This document shows positions 25,198 through 36,408 of a stretch of DNA of 64,000 nucleotides, one piece after another. The stretch's first letter is position 1; each line of letters begins with the position of its first letter. The position numbers were made by a program, and so were the translations under genes. The stretch covers positions 30,597,896 through 30,661,895 of the forward strand of contig NC_052144.2 of assembly GCF_016086655.4 (NCBI RefSeq). Direction: 5' to 3'. The notes beneath the pieces were generated by a model. The model was not told the origin of the DNA. It ran no database searches and saw nothing but the letters and a program-made list of their open reading frames with translations. The DNA comes from Lepeophtheirus salmonis. Taxonomy: Eukaryota; Arthropoda; Copepoda; Siphonostomatoida; Caligidae.

Positions 25198-27090
25198 CTT
25201 GAATTATTTCGTATGAAATCTGGTTTCGATCATTTTATTTTTTCAAAAAATTTTGAAACCTACTTTTTGCTAAGAACAAACTAATTTTCATGGATTCCCC
25301 CATCATAAAAAGGGTAAAAATACTTTAAATATTCAGACTGAAATTTTTGGAAAACCAGATTTGATACGGAAAAACTAATTATATATTTGTGATTTGAATG
25401 AAAAGTGCTATGTGTATTAGAATTGAATATAAAACTGAAAAATTATTTTTTTATGTTCAAACTGAAATCAATGTAAAATATAGTACCTATTACTGATAAT
25501 TGGTTATACCATAACGCTTTCCAACTGATGTTTGACTTGCATCACGCTTTTTAATAGTGGCGTCAAAGAGTTTATACTATAATTAATAATAATATTATAT
25601 ACTTTTCATCTACATACTGTAGAATATGTATGTTGTACCCAGCAGTCGGTACATTACATCAAATTGAAGATTATTGCTAGCCCAATTTTATAATGGTCTA
25701 AACTTGTATTTCTATTTCTCAATACAAATGTTTTTAGCTTTTTTTTTAATAGCCTATAACAAAAAATTGTTAAATTTGACCCTTACATACTTTTGGATAA
25801 TTACAAATATCTCAGATATACAAATGTTTTTAATAACGTTTCTGAACTCATTCTCTCCTTTGTGATCCCAAACGGGATCACAAAAAAAAAATTAAAATGT
25901 CTTTCGAACCAAAATCTTAGATGAATATAAACAACAAGTAATTCAACTAATATATTTTCTTAACTATTTTTTTTTAGTTTCATTTTTATCTTAACATATG
26001 ATAAATAATTTTTCTTTTAACATTCATCTGTTTCAAAATTGTCTTCAAGATGATGAAGTGTAATAAGTATGCTTTATTTCATTTATATATCATTTTTGTT
26101 GCATATTGGCTATTATGTATTTTCTTTTTTAAGATAGGTATTAGTTGATTAATTTAATTTTAAACTTTTGTCACAATAGGCTTCAATCTAAGTTTGGGAT
26201 CGCTTTTAGAATAAATACAATCAATTTCTAAACTATAAGATAGGAAAAATATAAAAATACAAAATGTACATGGCAAAATATTTTAAAAGCGCCTTCAATA
26301 TAAATCCATAGAAAATATTACGAATTATGAAATGGAGAAAAATTCTGGTAAATCTTTTTTTACAATTCTTCATCATGTTATAAAATTTGTATTTTATAAA
26401 TAGTTGATAACCCCATAATTTAACTAGAAAAAAATTAAACTGACTATATGTTATATGAAATAAGTATTGATTTTTGACATTTGCATTGTTTTTGGTCAAA
26501 ATTGGTTCTAATGATACGCAAAAGCCGTATCATGGAACAATTTTTGCTGAATGACGTCATTTCATATATGAGCTACTGATGTCAGCATCAATCTACATTG
26601 TCTTTCATTGATCAATGCTTATTAGAATGATAAATACATTACCTATTTAGCTCTTAATTAAAAATGGTGGCAACGATTTATCATCGTGCATAAAAGATTC
26701 CTGAGTTTTTTTATGAAAACATACCTTAGACGTACTTTTTCATAAAACTTGAGATATTGATTCCTTGTAGGAGACGTTTTGAAAAAAAAATGTATCCACC
26801 AATTCTAAAAGTGTGAAAAGTATCATCTAAAAAAAGAAATAAAATATGCCGGAAAGAATCACGTTACACATAGTATGAAAAAACTAACACATCAAATTTG
26901 TAGAATCTACAGTTAGAATATGATATGGAGTCTATAAAATTTACATATTTTGTTGATTTTATTTGTATAACTTTCAAAATACACACTGTCAACTGAAATT
27001 AGGATTATGGCATTCCAATATAAAATTACATGTTTAAATTTAGAATTAAAAGCAATGTTCAGCTATTTTATATATACCTACATAAATATT
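25198..27090. other. AT-rich non-coding stretch
   Basis: Apart from the 25.86-kb hairpin and a smaller one at 26511-26533 (ATGATACG, 7-base loop, CGTATCAT), nothing is visible. The minus frame 26233-26499 is a Phe/Tyr/Lys-rich chance frame. Confidence 0.5.
25859..25884. repeat. Perfect 11-bp hairpin
   Basis: TTTGTGATCCC and its exact complement GGGATCACAAA are separated by the 4-base loop AAAC and followed by an A-run. A perfect stem of this GC content is unusual here. It may be a transposon end or a collapsed palindrome. No transcription unit leads into it, so a terminator role is not claimed. Confidence 0.7.
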
Positions 27091-27502
27091 AGAGTCGTGA
27101 CTCGGTCCCTCAAGATCGATATTTTTTCTAGATCAGTTTGACTGATGTTTCGGTCCATACCAAAATTTAACTATCTTCAAATTGAAAACCAATTTTTTTT
27201 TGTCTCAATACATATACTGATTGTCTTCACTAACTGGATTTATGAGTTGTACAAAGATGATTTGTGCAACCCATTTAACCAAGTATGACGTAATTATGGC
27301 CATGTTTGCAATTTTGAAACACACATGATGTCATCTACAATCCATCTTATCTATACTTAATTTTAAGTGTGACCGATCCAAACCGATTTTTTATAAAGAC
27401 CAGTCCACTCCGAACTTCTTTTAAGAACTAAATTAGTTCGGTTCACTAAAAATCATTACAACGTCTGACTGATCAAAGATTTTCAGACGGAAACCCAACA
27501 CT
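27091..27502. mobile_element. Inverted-repeat element, AGTGTT family, copy 2
   Basis: The right end, reverse complemented, reads AGTGTTGGGTTTCCGTCTGA then AAATC, close to the consensus of this family. The left end is more diverged: AGAGTCGTGACTCGGTCC. The inner part carries TGACGTAAT and GATGTCATC, as well as CCGATCCAAACCG, which recalls copy 1 in the same orientation. It is non-coding. Confidence 0.5.
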
Positions 27503-28094
27503 GCTACGTACCTAGGTATTTGTTTATAAACGCCTACCTGTATTAATTAGCTTAATTATTATTACCCTTGATGATGAAAGCATTTATAATAATTGTTGTT
27601 TTCCTTAGTTATTAATACACTTCTTCTTTTTTTTTTAAAGGGTATTACTTTATAATGTATGTAGAGTTCCATTAAGTCATAATTGCCTTTTAAATCCTAA
27701 CGATGAGCGGAAGTTTCATATTTCCTAAAGATACTTTCTTTTTGCTCTTAATAAGATATGAAATAGATTCAATTGGACACAAAAAGAGCTCAACTAGTTT
27801 GTTTGTTGTTAGTACAAAAGCTTCAAAATATTTGGGGCTTAATAAATATTCAAGGCTAAATGCTTTTAATGAAATAAAAATAAAACTTCATAAATAGTCA
27901 TTTATTTTTTTGCAATTTAGAAAGGATGGATCATAGATCAATAAAAATCATTACATATTACTTTGGGGAAAAAGTAATTTTGTATTTCCCGCCTCTTTTT
28001 TTAAGCTTAGTATATCTTGTTTATTATTGGTCTCATCGGATCATAGGATAAATTGTTGTAAATGTGTGAGGGTATACTACAAACGATTTTCAGA

Positions 28095-28560
28095 CAGTAT
28101 TGCGTTTGGCTGGTTCAGTTGGGAATTATCGTGCGTCGATTAAGGAGGTCTCCAAGGAAGGAATTGGCCATAATTCAGATTTTTACTACCTGAAAGGGAA
28201 AAATCCTGGAACGCGACCAAGAAAATTTGTATTGTATAAAAGAAGGATACTTACTCTTTCAGTTGGTGTTGCACAACAGTGGTTCGAGCCATTCCTCCCC
28301 CCTGTTCCATTCTACCCTCTACTATGAATAATTTGAAGCTGGTGATTGAACAGAAGCCGCCAGTATTCCTGAATAAGAAACATCATAAAGATAACACCAG
28401 CCACACACATCTGTGATTTCCTAGACAGAAGCTCCGATAACTCGGATGGGAATTTCTTATGTATTCGCTCTATAGTCCCTAGATGGTACCAAGTACTACC
28501 ATCTGTTCCTGTCCATGTCCAATTCGCTTGGGGATACAAATTTAAAGTCAATATAGGCCT
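28095..28560. other. GC-richer, coding-like segment of unknown nature
   Basis: A plus frame is open from about 28095, right after a good splice-acceptor-like TTTTCAG, to a stop at 28325 and reads AGSVGNYRASIKEV and GKNPGTRPRKFVLY. On the minus strand, 28551-28312 is also open and reads YPQANWTWTGTDGSTWYHLG, then IHKKFPSELSELLSRKS, followed by a hydrophobic stretch. Base composition is clearly less AT-rich than the flanks, which suggests an exon or transposon-coding remnant on one of the strands. I recognise neither product. The minus frame has the more protein-like composition (several Trp, amphipathic Lys/Glu helix) but opens on TTG and lacks clear splice sites. Confidence 0.3.
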
Positions 28561-29381
28561 TTGAAAATTGGTTGTCCGTGTTTTTTGACAATAGGTACTT
28601 GGCTTTTTAGGAGAAGGGCATTATCAAGTTAAATTCTCGTTGGTAAGATGTTATCATAAAGAACGTATTGGCGTATTTGGCTTAAATCAAATTATTATTA
28701 CGCTTCTTATAAAGCAGGTAAATAAAACGAACAATATGAAATTAGTTTCCCCAGCCTATTACATACGAGTATATACATATATTATTTTAGAGGGGCGGGA
28801 AACATCCTCTTTTTATCAAATATGAAAAAAGCTACCGTTACAAAATTTGCTTTGCAGTTGTAAAGCATAACGCAGATTATTGTGAAAAAGTAGATTCTTT
28901 TTGTTAATTTTTCTTCCTAATATTACTTCAATATTGATTTTTGATCGATAAAAGTAATTTCATGGTGGAATAATGATTTTTTTGTAATACAACTGTAGTC
29001 AGCTTAGGATTATTTTTAACGTATCTTATATAATTTTATCTATTCAATTTGGTCGTACTGGTCAGACGGGTTGACCATCTTATATAAGTTAAATTCTACC
29101 TTATATTTGCCTCCCAATGAGAAGATCTCACTTTTATTAGCTCGTCAGAAATGAAATCGTAAACATTTTCTCATTTTGTACTCAAAAGATAAAAATAAGT
29201 ATCTTGAAAGTTTAATATTTTGGGTATATAATATAAATATAAATATATTTGCTTTTAATAATTCCATTTAAAGTTATGTGTAAAGAATAAATACAAATTA
29301 TGAATAATTTATTTTTAAAAAAACTAAATAAGTGCATAGTACACACAAAACTTGTATTAGTATGACTAAATTACGAAATAC

Positions 29382-29387
29382 TATATA
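29382..29387 (+). promoter_or_regulatory. Possible TATA box of the cysteine-rich gene
   Basis: TATATA within ACTATATAGG, about 90 bases before the start codon at 29476. A start site about 30 bases downstream would give a short leader of about 60 bases, reasonable for an arthropod gene. In DNA this AT-rich the match alone is weak. Its position is the main argument. Confidence 0.35.
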
Positions 29388-29475
29388 GGTATTTATCAAT
29401 GTTTATTCAATACGTCTTCCTTCACAAACAAAAATAGTCTTGACACGCTGATTAACATATTAGCATCTCTTGACG

Positions 29476-29905
29476 ATGAAGTTCCTATCCATGGTTTACA
29501 TGGCTGCCATTATAGCAGCTCAGAGCAAATCTAAATTGGGAAGTAAGGTGTGTCAGACACTCTTTTCCAAGATCATTGTTTCCCTTCTACTCGAAACAAA
29601 TTCTATTCTAACCGAATCATGAGTCTTGGAATCAAGTTTCTTCTCTTGAGTCCAGTCCTTGTTGGATTTGTGTATACACAAAATACAAAACAAGCAGGAA
29701 CTGCAGTCAAGTCCCTAGAGAAGACAAATGTCATTGCCCATGTAAGAGCATGATTAATGGAGCTCAGTGGTGTTATGTCAAATAAGATGGATTTTGCCCA
29801 TGCCCTGACCTTCAGGAATCCCAACGTTTCAGGGAACCCTACTGGTCCAACCACGCCTGTGCCACTTCAACTGAGAATTCTCCTATTTGTAGTTCTGAAT
29901 TATAA
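29476..29905 (+). CDS. Small secreted cysteine-rich protein, two exons, possibly broken by a stop
   Basis: I do not recognise the family. Exon 1 (29476-29542) starts with ATG and encodes MKFLSMVYMAAIIAAQS, a convincing signal peptide with a hydrophobic core and a small-residue cleavage site. It ends in a strong donor (A, then GTAAGG). The proposed intron is 94 bases with a CTAAC branch motif whose A is about 26 bases before the AG at 29635-29636. Exon 2 keeps phase and encodes a Cys-rich segment: PCWIC, NCSQVPREDKCHCPC, GAQWCYVK. An in-frame TAA follows at 29783-29785, then the same frame continues with DGFCPCPD, QRFREPYWSNHACA and a final Cys before TAA at 29903. Eleven Cys in about 85 residues indicate an extracellular disulphide-rich domain. 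The stop may be a true end, a pseudogene lesion or a base error. Alternative acceptors at 29655 would give shorter, Cys-poor frames. Confidence 0.45.
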
Positions 29906-30119
29906 CCATTTATTCCATTCTCAGCCTCCTCTTCTGCCTCTTCTGTTCCATCCAAGAATGTCACGGATGACGTCTTTTAATCCCATTTATCTGTTTAGTT
30001 TTTGTTTATTGTAAGGAACTCTGATTTTATTATTTTTTCTGATTGAATGCATCTCTTAAAAAAAGTAATTGTGCTCATTAAATGTAATAGAATGTTTCAA
30101 TATAAAAAAAAAATTCCAA

Positions 30120-30367
30120 GCCACCCCAAAACTGTCAAGTCCAGGGGGGTGGATGTCCTCACTGGAAAAGACCGATATGGAGGCAGGCCAGAATACAGCC
30201 ATATTATTATTGTATAAGTTTTGATTCTTCTTGGATGAATGGGCTTTAATAGACTTCTTCAAGTTATAGGCCGTCAACAGCTGTTGTAGTCTCCTCGGCA
30301 CTGACAACGGCTCGTAAAGACGTTCCCTTTTTCGTTGTTGCTCCGACATTTTTACACTCAGAGACAT
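30120..30367 (-). CDS. Possible first coding exon of an unknown gene
   Basis: Product not recognised. The minus frame opens with ATG at 30367 and has a second ATG at 30349 in a good start context (AAAATGTC). The first 40 or so residues (SEQQRKRERLYEPLSVPRRL, then TAYNLKKSIKAHSSKKN) are basic and protein-like, and the following part (MAVFWPASISVFSSED, IHPPGLDSFG) is still balanced in composition. Beyond about 30120 the frame turns into Phe/Asn/His-rich AT translation, so an exon end near the GGTGGC at about 30124 is plausible. GC content across 30120-30367 is well above the flanks. It lies head-to-head-like near the plus-strand cysteine-rich gene, but the two 3' sides face each other. Length alone (103 codons) is not significant. 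Composition is the argument. Confidence 0.35.
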
Positions 30368-30399
30368 GGGATCAAAACAAACTTGTTTATTTTTTAATC

Positions 30400-31611
30400 A
30401 GCTGTTGTTTGGTTGCTTAATGAAACCTCATAATTAAAAATAACCGGGATAAAATCGTAAGTAAATGCTACTGTAAGTTTTGAGTCCCTACTCTTTAATA
30501 TTTATTATTTTGTATAAAATAGAGTAGTAGTGATCAGTAATATATTAACCGCCACCATTGATAAATACAAAACCTTACAATATAGAGTGGCAAACTCTCT
30601 CTAACATTGATGAGCATAAACAAAGTACTGTCTACAAGAAAAAACGTGTAATTTCTTCTTTTTTACGGTAAGGTTACATAAAGGATTTTTGATTCTTTTG
30701 TAGCCATTTCATCTATTTTCATCAAAGTTCATTGAGGAGAAATTTAAGATATTTTTACATTCCATTGTTTTAAGTTATGTAATTTTCCTTTGAGTGTTAA
30801 TTATACTTGACTTTTTTGTATGTTTACGCTTCACAAAGCGTGTGAGTCAGAGTAAGACCATGAACAGGGCTTCCAGATACAACTTCACCAATCTAAAAAT
30901 AATATTAAATAAAAATATATGAAATACATAACTGAATAAATATTTTTTATAAATATATGGATATTTTATATTCAAAAAACATGTCAAATTTAATATTATG
31001 TAATATGAAACTTTGTAAAACAACCCCCATTCTTATATGTGACTTTGTTTATTGATTATGTTAGCTAAAGTAAAACTAAAAGATAAGATAATAAATATAA
31101 CATACATAAAGTACCAAGTTTTGCAAATAATAGTAAATGCAAAAATTAATTGCAATGAACGATTTTTTCAATTGCTCTAAAAAATCCAGTAAATAATATG
31201 CTTAACCCTTGATTTTAATGTTTTAGTTCATGAAATTTTTTTATTTGATTATTTTAGAACAGAAAAATATCAATTCATTTTTTTCCCTAGGTCCATTTTA
31301 AGTTTAAGTTCAACCATTTACAAACTTCATGGCATCATACAAGCGAGACGTATGAGGTCAAAAATTACGCTGATCCTCGTTGGAGGTCAACTCCAAACCA
31401 AATTGACCTAAATTATGTACAAAAATGGCATAAATAACGCCATAAGGAAAAGAGGACAAAATTTGGAAATAGAAAAAAAGATCAATTTTTTTTTAAGTGA
31501 CCTCTAAAAAAATTAACTTTTCAAATATAATGTAAAATTATTTTCTAATAAAAAAGTGTTGATTTTTTTGTTAAAAATTATCACGTGGCTTATAAATGGG
31601 TCCTTATTATT
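30400..31611. other. AT-rich non-coding stretch
   Basis: It would include the upstream side of the candidate minus-strand exon. There is a CAGCTG E-box-like hexamer at about 30400. No further coding or repeat structure could be supported. Confidence 0.4.
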
Positions 31612-31812
31612 AGTGTTAAGACTTGGTTGTGTTTTTTTTTGGTTCGGTCTCAAGTGATTTTTTCTAACCCGATTTGGACCGATTTTCGATCCAGACCGTT
31701 GGGGGGGGGCCGATCTATACTGAATTTTTCTATGAGACCTAATACACTCATTCAGACAAAAAATATAACAGTCTCAGACCGGTGTAGGATTTTCAGACCG
31801 AAACCTACCACT
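31612..31812. mobile_element. Inverted-repeat element, AGTGTT family, copy 3 (201 bp)
   Basis: The left end AGTGTTAAGACTTGGTTGTG pairs with the right end, whose reverse complement is AGTGGTAGGTTTCGGTCTGA, then AAATCCTACACCGGTC, nearly the same as in copy 1 (AAATCCTAGACCGGT). A G-run (31691-31699) sits in the middle. This is the shortest copy. An 85-codon plus frame across it is a by-product of the low stop content. Confidence 0.55.
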
Positions 31813-34800
31813 AGTTCAAATAGTACTCATTTTATGTCTTAGAACCCGGCTGATTTTGATTTTTTGGTGGCAGATACCAATTATTAGGACAAAAAAAACA
31901 ATTATCAACTAATTCTCTATTAATAAACAGTTAAATTATTATTATTTTTTTAATTTAGATTTTTTACCTTCTTATATATTTTTAGTTCTTATGATTTTAT
32001 AACATATACTGCTTCAAAAAGAATTGATTATGTGTGATTTTATTTTATTTATTAACATAGGCATAATTTTAATAATAAAGTAGCGATAAATAATATTTAT
32101 AAAAGGTTTTTGATTTTTGCCATACTTGTTTTGATTTTAAATTTGTTGAAAATCAGAAATAAGTGCTAATAATGTAAAATTATTACAATTTTTTTAATTT
32201 GATAATATTTTTTTATTAATATAGCATATATGTGGCACATAGGCTGTAAATTATTTATTAATTTTGAACATAGAGTAATGTTTAGATCACAAAAAAATAA
32301 TATCATATATAATCAGAAAAATATGTTCTAATAAATTATTCTTAATTGATTTAAGTTGCTCGTTGATATACAGTTTGGGTCTTCATATTGTTCATAACCA
32401 TATAGACAGAAATATATGGACACAACAAGAAATTTTGATGGTATTTTGGCATTGTGAGACCGATGTCTTTTTTGAATAAAAAGCTGGGGTAGAAAAATTT
32501 AGCTACTATGAAAAGAAAGATTGTGTAGGGATGTTCTTGACTTGAAGAACAAGTTTGGACTAGTCAACGTTAACCGTACTAATTGAAATTTTTATATCAG
32601 CTGAGTTAATAGAATTGAATAAATGAAGGGATAATACGGATACAATATTCAATAGGAAGACTTAGAATCAACTCCCCATTAAGAGGATTAACTCGTTAAT
32701 ACTGTGCCTATCTTCCCTTTCTTTGGATCGTCTCTAATACATCCTTTTTTTAAGAGCTCAAATTTAGATTAATCTTCACTCTTAACATGTTGCCTCTATA
32801 AATATATTTCTCTAGGGTATTTTACTGCCATATACCTCATTAAATGAAGTTTACATTTCCTTAATTCAAGAGTCCTTCAGACTTGGACCCCCCTTGAAAG
32901 ATAAATAAGTAACTTCAGCTCGATATTCTATATTTTATTGATATAACAAACATCAAATGAGTTAAAGGGTTATTAGAGATCCCTTGACGTGGAAATTGTA
33001 CTTTATAACTCAATTAATAGGATTTTAGTTATGAATTCCCTTTGAAAATGAATCAGTAAATTTCTTTTTGCTATACGACGATAAATTGACGTAAAGGAAA
33101 TAGAGTAAGTATAGAGTAAAGTTGGGCTTTAAGTAAAAAATTGGTACGATATTTTGATAAAATAAAAATGTCGTTACTTATTAATTTTGATTTCGAAGAA
33201 AAAAAAGAAGTAATTAAGAACAATAACATTTAAAAACACCATCGATAATAAAAAACAGGTATAAAAATAAAACAATTAACATAAATTGGTACATTAATTA
33301 GTATATTTCTTTTGGTGTGGACTGATCCATGCTTTTACTATATTTGGTTCAATATGAGGGTATTTTTGATAACATACCATATTTATTTTTTTAACATTGA
33401 CTTTCGAAATGGTATTAAATATATTCTTATAATATTTGTGATGCGCCTAAAAAAACAATGTTGAATAACAATCCAGAACGAAATATTTTTCCTAGATATT
33501 TTTTATAAATTTATAATACAGCTTAACATTTTATAAACATATTTATTTAAAGTTCTGGGATGAACTCAAATTTTGAATACTGTTTTCTATAGTTTAAAAC
33601 ATTAATTAGTTTGTGAGAATATATTTTGATGTCAATTAAAGAAAATGGCATTAATGAACGAAGTATTTATTCCACAAGCGTGAAAAAGGTCAAATGTTCT
33701 TTTTTGGGATCCATGCCGGAGGATACAATGTTTTAAAATGGTTCAAATTTGGCCTTAATCTTATTTATTTGTATAAATGCCAAATTTGGCGGAAAAAAAA
33801 TTAAAGTGACAAAAGACAAAATTTGACTTTTGAGAAAATACATTTATTTTTTTAAATATACAAAAATTGCCCGAATTGTCTTTTTTTATTTGATCAATTT
33901 TTTTACAGAAAACACAATTATAAATATAGAACAATGTTAAATTAAAATTTTGACAAAATTTTATAATAATTGACAAAAAGATTTTCTATTTGACAAATAA
34001 GTACAAATGGGATTTATATTAGATCACGAGGAGAAGGCAGGAGCAAAACATATGGTACACCTGAATTGAGACCCTTATTCATATCAGTTGCCTGTCATAT
34101 GATTTTTATTTTTTTGAGGGGGGATTTTTTCTGTTAGAGGGAGATGTTAATACATACACAACTTAATTCATAATGAACGAAAAAGAAAAAAGAGCACACC
34201 CATCAAGCCTTTTTCCTTTTCTAATTGCTATACTTAGTTTTTTCTATACACCCATCCCATCTCTACAAACAAGACAACAAACTACGACCTTAATATTCAA
34301 ATATCTTCCAAGAAAAGAAATTAAGTTGATAAATGAATTAACTAATATTCTAAACTAAATTCCAATTCAATTTATCCACGGTACAAACTTGTATTCATTA
34401 TAATTACTTATGTACATTCTATAGTTGAAACCCCATTATTTAACGGTTTGATGATAACAATACTCAATTATAATAGTTTGTATTCTTAGTATAGGAGATC
34501 TTCTCTCTATTGACATGTTACATAATGTTGGAAATGTATATAATCTATAGACATCATTGATAATAGGATACATTGATTATTATATAAGTTCAAATATGTG
34601 TAAATCCCAAATGGAAAGAGGCCTTCTTATTCTTCTTTCCTAATCTCTAAATCTTCATCAAATGGTAGATTATATGTATTCATTTTATTTTAACAGCAGC
34701 AAAAAAGATACAAGAGTACATTTGTGGATTGAATCATATGAAAAGCATTTAACAACTGAATCAGATTTGTATCAATTTAAAAACTTTGTTTTTTCTTCTT

Positions 34801-35269
34801 AATACATTTGTGGTGTGTCAACATAAAAAAATTATTGAACAAAAATCAAGAAAAGAGGAAATCTCAATTTATCTTTTTTATTTCAGAACATATACATGAA
34901 GGATTTAACACCTTTAATATTTCTTATTAGGTTCTTTTTAGACAACTTGTAAATATAAATCTCTTGTTACAGATCCCACAATACTCCGACTAGAATATGC
35001 TTCAATGTCAAATGAAATTAAATACAAATAATAAAAGGAAACATACAAAATAAATTGAAAATTGTTTTGAAACGTCGGAAAAAATTTTTTCACTTCAACA
35101 TCTGGTTTCAGCCGATCTACCGAAATAAAATTTAAACAATATTTAAACTTTAAAAGTTCGTTCTAATTTAGACTATATCTTAAAAGGACTATTGCACTCT
35201 AGATCAATGATTGAAAACACTTGGGTTCAATCAGCATTTTGGTAGAGATGCCCCACTTTGGCATGACAA
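31813..35269. other. AT-rich non-coding stretch
   Basis: No gene, RNA or transposon end was identified. Frames at 33761-33976 (minus) and 34173-34358 (plus) have chance composition. Long A/T runs dominate. Confidence 0.5.
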
Positions 35270-35275
35270 GAATAT

Positions 35276-35530
35276 TCAGCTTTTGATAGGGTGCTCCTTG
35301 TCGTTAATTAAGAACTATCCCACTTTCGGTGTGTATTAGAAGGAGTACAGCTGACGATATTCTCAGACCACAAACCTTTATCTTCATCCCTCGAATCTAT
35401 TAATCCTTCTTGAGCATCCAAACAATTAAGATCATATTCATTTATTTCTGAATTTTATTGTGGGATTGTCCATTAATTAGGAAAGTCAAACTTCGTCGCA
35501 GACGCCTTATCCCTGCTCCTGGCGCCAGTT
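35276..35530 (+). pseudogene. RNase H fragment of a Ty3/gypsy retrotransposon
   Basis: One plus-strand frame with three internal stops reads FDRVLLVVN, ELSHFRCVLEGVQLTIFSDH, then KPLSSSLESINPS, ASKQLRSYSFISEFYCGIVH and finally GKSNFVADALS. This is the RNase H tail of Ty3/gypsy polyproteins in the right order: Y-S-T-F-D-R-E-L-L-A-V, then the F-R-H-x-L-E-G motif, T-D-H-K-P-L with its catalytic Asp (here SDHKPL), and N-x-V-A-D-A-L-S-R with the last Asp. The fragment has lost reverse transcriptase upstream and integrase downstream, so it is an isolated relic. Its level of decay is similar to the element at 47-49.5 kb, but it is not the missing part of that element, which lies 12 kb away in the opposite orientation. 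Confidence 0.8.
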
Positions 35531-35670
35531 TGAGCTTAATCATTTCCGATCTTGGAGGACATTTCTTGGGATCAAAACACTTCCAATCCTCGAAACTTGC
35601 AATTTAAATTGAAACAGTTTTGGAACCCGTAACTCAGTGGATTCCGGATCTAAGGATATTTTTAGAGCAA

Positions 35671-36045
35671 TTATTTCTTCAAAGGAACTAATAAAAAAAG
35701 TGTTTCATGCAGCTTATAAATTTTTTTAAGCCAAAATATCACATTCTCAAAAAATGGCTTCCTCATGTGAAGATGAATCAAGTATTTATCGGCATTACAT
35801 ACTTCCAAAACTTCTTTTTCAAACTCCAGATCTTGCAATTCAAAAAACAAACAAATTATAGATTCGATTTTTAATCTCAATCCCAACTGATTCATGTAAT
35901 TTCTCATCATCAAAAATATTTCCTCCTTTTTTTGTCCATATTTTAATATAATTTTGTAATTATGTAGTTCTAAGCCAAGGCCTATGTTGTTGTTTTTTGT
36001 CATTGTATCAAGAAGTACTTTTAAGTAACGTTCATGCACATACAT
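35671..36045 (-). CDS. Unidentified open frame, 124 aa from ATG (146 aa open region)
   Basis: The open region runs from about 36120 to the stop at 35671; the first ATG is at 36045 (MYVHERYLKVLLDTMTKNNN) and a GTG lies at 36111. The protein is rich in Leu, Lys and Glu with probable amphipathic helices, for example KKEEIFLMMRNYMNQLGLRL, LQDLEFEKEVLEVCNADKYL and LHMRKPFFENVIFWLKKIYK. There is no signal peptide and no long membrane span. I recognise no domain. Using a rough 8% stop chance per codon, an open run of 147 codons is expected about 0.05 times in a 64-kb window, so it is borderline significant. It begins 140 bases downstream of the Ty3/gypsy RNase H relic and on the other strand. It may be an internal exon, a domesticated or decayed transposon gene, or chance. 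Confidence 0.3.
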   Translation of the reverse strand: MYVHERYLKVLLDTMTKNNNIGLGLELHNYKIILKYGQKKEEIFLMMRNYMNQLGLRLKIESIICLFFELQDLEFEKEVLEVCNADKYLIHLHMRKPFFENVIFWLKKIYKLHETLFLLVPLKK

Positions 36046-36218
36046 ATTACGCTTCAAATATCTTTGGTGCTCTAAGTTTACTGATTCTACAAGTAAAGTA
36101 CTCTTATTCACCGTCCAAAATGATCAAATTTGGTCTTTACAAGAACTTATATCAATATTGTGGTTTCCTATGTATCTATTAGTTTCTAAAATTATTTATA
36201 ATATAAATTAAAATAAAT

Positions 36219-36233
36219 GGGTCAAAATGACCC
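36219..36233. repeat. GGGTCA/TGACCC palindrome
   Basis: A 6-bp inverted pair with a 3-base loop (AAA). Palindromes of this form occur at the ends of some piggyBac-like and other elements. No matching partner end was found nearby. Confidence 0.5.
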
Positions 36234-36366
36234 GTAAGACAATTTTTGTCCACCAGTCATTTTTAGCAAAAATGAAATATACAAAAAAGATGTTTATTTT
36301 TACTTTTTCTAACATTGATGTCTATTTAGAAAAAGTCAAGAAATTTAAATTCTGAAAAATGTCAAT

Positions 36367-36408
36367 AAGAGACATATATTGGCCCAGATCTGGTCTTTCA
36401 AGTAAAAT
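36367..36408 (+). repeat. Dispersed direct repeat, copy A
   Basis: AAGAGACATATATTGGC and, after a short variable part, CTTTCAAGTAAA. It resembles copy B at 37493-37531 in the same orientation. Confidence 0.4.
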
